Assembly (NCBI GenBank): GCA_013365325.1
Contig: JABVXV010000026.1
Span: 310,001 to 374,000, forward strand
DNA: 64,000 nt
Reading direction: 5' to 3'
From: Dipetalonema caudispina
Lineage: Eukaryota > Nematoda > Chromadorea > Rhabditida > Onchocercidae
Below are positions 61,271 to 64,000 of this stretch, piece after piece. The notes beneath the pieces are model-generated. The model was not told where the DNA came from and searched no databases. It saw nothing but the letters and a program-made list of their open reading frames with translations. The translations under genes and the position numbers were made by a program. Within the stretch, counting starts at the first letter, position 1. Each line of letters begins with the position of its first letter.

Positions 61271-62937
61271 ATGGACAGTGTGGTTGAATTGGTCGATCAG
61301 TATAAGAACGAATTTGGAAATGGCTTTAGCGAATTAATGAAACATGCCGCAACATTTGTTAATTTAACTAGCAAGGTGATATAAATTTCTGTTTTTTGAA
61401 GAGAAGGAGGAAGGAGAAAGAAGGAATGGGGCAGAAAAAGAGGTAAAAATGGCGAAAGATTAAAAGAAGATTGTTTTCGCTTATCTTTGGAATATTTCAT
61501 GATTTTATATCAATTTGAAGTAACCAAATATTTTTCACTTTTTTAATTTCAGCTTATTCCACTTTAATCCAATACTCTTTTCAATTAATTTTCTCGATTT
61601 CAATTTAGCCTAAATCTGAATTGAAATTTTACAAATTCAGGCACAAACATATCAGAAGTTCAACATTTTTCACCGTGAATTGTTGAAACAACGTGACGAG
61701 ATGATGGTAAAGATACAGGATACTCAATCTACATTATCCGACCTGGATACCACGAAACTTATGAGAGCCTTCTCCTGGATGGCTGTCATGTTATTAGGTC
61801 TAAGCTTCGGGGCATTCCTTGGTGGCATTCTTTTCTCACCGTTGCTCGGATTTTTCATAAGTGGTTCAGATGCTGCCTTACTTGCATACCTCGTTTTTCC
61901 TCTTACTATCTATTACTTCCTACATCTACCACTGGAAATAACAGCAAAGAATGACCTGCTTCGACGGCATGTGCTATTTTCGTTTGCTGCCTCCGAGGTA
62001 ATTTCCATCAATTAATCAGAACTGGAATAGATTTTATCAATAATCATCAGTCAATTCGAATTTAACCTATCCAATGATGTGATCGTCTTGATAGATGTAA
62101 GTAGTATGGGTTAAAGGTCAAGCAGAGAAAAGTGACATATTGGGATGTTTTAAAGGCTGAACAAGCAATCTTTATCGTTGTACTGTAATTATTGGCATTG
62201 CTACTGCTGCTTATTGCTATCGTTGCATTTCCTCAACTGTTTCAGGGATTCTTGACCGGATACATCTTCTCAGACAAGGATCTGATCGGTATGCCACCAA
62301 TTGCAGCTTTGACACCAATGGCTATCGGATTAATCCCTCATTTTGGCTCATCAATAATCGGTAAAGATCACGCGAAGCTTGTTTGTTTAACGATTGGTGG
62401 TGGATTCTTCCTACACTTATCCTTGGGAGCCATTATTGACCTATCATTGCCATATCTTCTACTTGCTGGCCTCTATGGATTCATTGGTTTCACCATATTA
62501 CAACTTTATGTGAATAATACCGGAAAAGATCTTGTTAGTCTTAAGATTATTTAATTCATTGGATTATCTCATTGGGACAAATGTATATATGGTCATAATT
62601 GAATGCTATCATCCAGTACGGTCAGTCACGGTCGTATATTCTATTGGATGATCTCTATACATTTCTGCATGTCGATTAGCTGAGAATATATTCTACCAAC
62701 ATATTGCATCGAATTTTGGCTTTTATACTGCCCATTGTGCTATTTAAGTTCCAAACTTTAACTTTTCGAAATAAAGAGAACTATTTCTCAAAGAAATTTC
62801 AGACTGTTACGCATATGTATCAACTTTCGTTTGTTTGCGCCGTAATATTCTCGCAAGCTTTGGTCTATGTTATTTTTGGCCTTGATGCGAAGGAATTAGC
62901 AGGAGTAGCTCCACGTTCCCCATTATCATTCTTGTAA
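61271..62937 (+). CDS. Multi-pass membrane protein, possibly Bax inhibitor-1-like
   Basis: Exons 61271-61375, 61641-61997, 62246-62533 and 62803-62937 give 885 bp, 294 residues, all in phase 0. A soluble, partly coiled N-terminus of about 70 residues (FHRELLKQRDEMMVKIQDTQ) is followed by six or seven hydrophobic segments, among them WMAVMLLGLSFGAFLGGILF, FVCAVIFSQALVYVIFG and YLLLAGLYGFIGFTILQLY. The order of the helices, the FxFxxxxGFLxGxI segment and the Pro-rich APxxALTPMA-type region recall TMBIM6/BI-1, an ER calcium-leak protein. The C-terminal aspartate pair of that family is not evident. Family assignment is inference from topology and weak local likeness; the gene itself is well supported. 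Confidence 0.75.
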
Positions 62938-64000
62938 AATCATATCGTTCGTCTTTTATTTATCGCAACTGAATTTAACATCGACAAAAAATGGAACACT
63001 GATTCGAAGAGAAAAAGCGAAAGTTAAATAATTTACTGATTGATGTTGTAGTTCTTTCCTACTATTGGCTACTGGATATTTTTTAAAAGGAAAAATACAT
63101 GTATGATCTCCCAATTTGTTTGTCTTAAGCTGTTTCTATGCAGATTGAAGTTGCATTTACTGCACACAGATAAGAAATGTAATGGTAGCTGCGGTAAAGT
63201 TGTTCTGGATTAATTATAATCTCTCAGATTAATTCATTCCGAAAATCATTTTGTCCAGGAAATGCTTTATTATTATACTTCAAATAGGATGATCTGAGAC
63301 TCCAAGATTAATAAATGGATATAACGATCGGATTTTATCAGCTGTAATTGAGGACTCAATATTTCTCAGCTTCTTAATACCCAACCCAGACAACTTGTCA
63401 ACCTGATAGTAGGTTCACAGTTGAGACTTTTATACTTAATTATGCCCAGCAATGCATTATAACAAATGCTTGAAATATGTGATAATCTTGAGGTTCCTAA
63501 GTAACTACTGAGGTATTATTCAATCACACCGCTTAATTTTCTTCTATCTCGACATTTTTAAAATTAAAACGTATATTTTTGGAAATTCGAAAAATTTGCA
63601 TAAAATTTATTTCAAAAATGATATTTCTATGAGTCTGAAAAAGCTGCTTCCTATTATTGTTTAATCCAACGGTACCAATTCGGTTGCATCTAACAAATAC
63701 TTTTCCCTTTCTCAGTTCTCTTGCACTAATGTATGTACTGAAGATATACTTTATTGGTAAGTGAACAATAATTTGAGATGAGATGAAAAAAATGATTGAA
63801 AAAATGAGATGGATAATTTGAAAAATTATTTCAAATTATTCTAAAAAATCTTAATTCTTCATATCATCTCTATCATTCATTTTTTCATTAATTAAAACCC
63901 AATAAGTTAATCTTTTAACATTATGTTTTTTCATAGCATTCATCCATTCGTCTTTTTCCCGTACATAACAGAATTTTCAGTCTTAATTAGTGCAATGTTG
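62938..64000. other. Window end, no gene seen
   Basis: AT-rich sequence without a supported exon. The last 250 bases are enriched in GAAAAAATGA/TCATTTTTTC words that could pair with each other. Confidence 0.5.

Noticed and set aside
1..64000. CRISPR arrays, bacterial operons, rRNA genes, intact spliced-leader RNA genes
   Set aside because: None of their signatures was seen on either strand by eye; the window is eukaryotic throughout apart from the short lpd-like scrap.

Overview
The window reads as AT-rich nematode nuclear DNA. Genes are split into many short exons by small introns with TTTCAG-type acceptors. One family (transthyretin-like) is nematode-expanded, and the gene set is typical of nematodes. 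A tiny coding scrap at 49080 looks like the start of a Rickettsiales (Wolbachia-type) dihydrolipoamide dehydrogenase. That makes a filarial (onchocercid) worm the best guess; this is inference, not proof.

Layout. 91-7960 (+): biotin--protein ligase (bpl-1), probably continuing upstream of the window. 9009-10509 (-): complex I subunit NDUFB5. 12372-13412 (-): a secreted transthyretin-like protein. 15020-20769 (-): tubby (tub-1), with a long first intron that carries a fold-back element. 24176-26567 (+): the shared RNA polymerase subunit RPB5. 28078-28203 (+): the last exon of a TAL-like bHLH factor whose basic-region exon I cannot find. 28542-30505 (-): TMEM138, a four-pass ciliary membrane protein. 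32660-36666 (+): the AAA+ ATPase PCH-2/TRIP13, with a tRNA-Asn relic in intron 1. 38479-42384 (-): cystinosin, with an apparent one-base frameshift. 42.4-50.7 kb: a long gene-poor tract with the second copy of a ~600 bp dispersed repeat and the bacterial lpd scrap. 50699-55188 (+): the 2-oxoglutarate/Fe(II) prolyl hydroxylase OGFOD1. 55697-55854 (-): an exon with a six-cysteine ShKT domain. 57255-59006 (-): an unrecognised 583-residue protein preceded by a 47-codon spliced upstream ORF. 61271-62937 (+): a multi-pass membrane protein that resembles Bax inhibitor-1 in topology.

Exon models were built by hand. For bpl-1 (from exon 2), ndub-5, ttr, tub-1, rpb-5, pch-2, ogfod1 and the 294-residue membrane gene, exon lengths and phases close without a remainder. 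Most genes are unrelated housekeeping functions. Tubby and TMEM138 are both cilium-linked. From memory, and unchecked, most of the Caenorhabditis orthologues lie on chromosome II.

I found no coherent new multi-gene system. The most interesting signals are the lpd scrap, the cystinosin frameshift, a pch-2 intron with a GG 5' splice site, GC-AG introns, the 600 bp repeat pair, the fold-back element in tub-1, the tRNA-Asn relic, and the two-ORF transcript at 59 kb.
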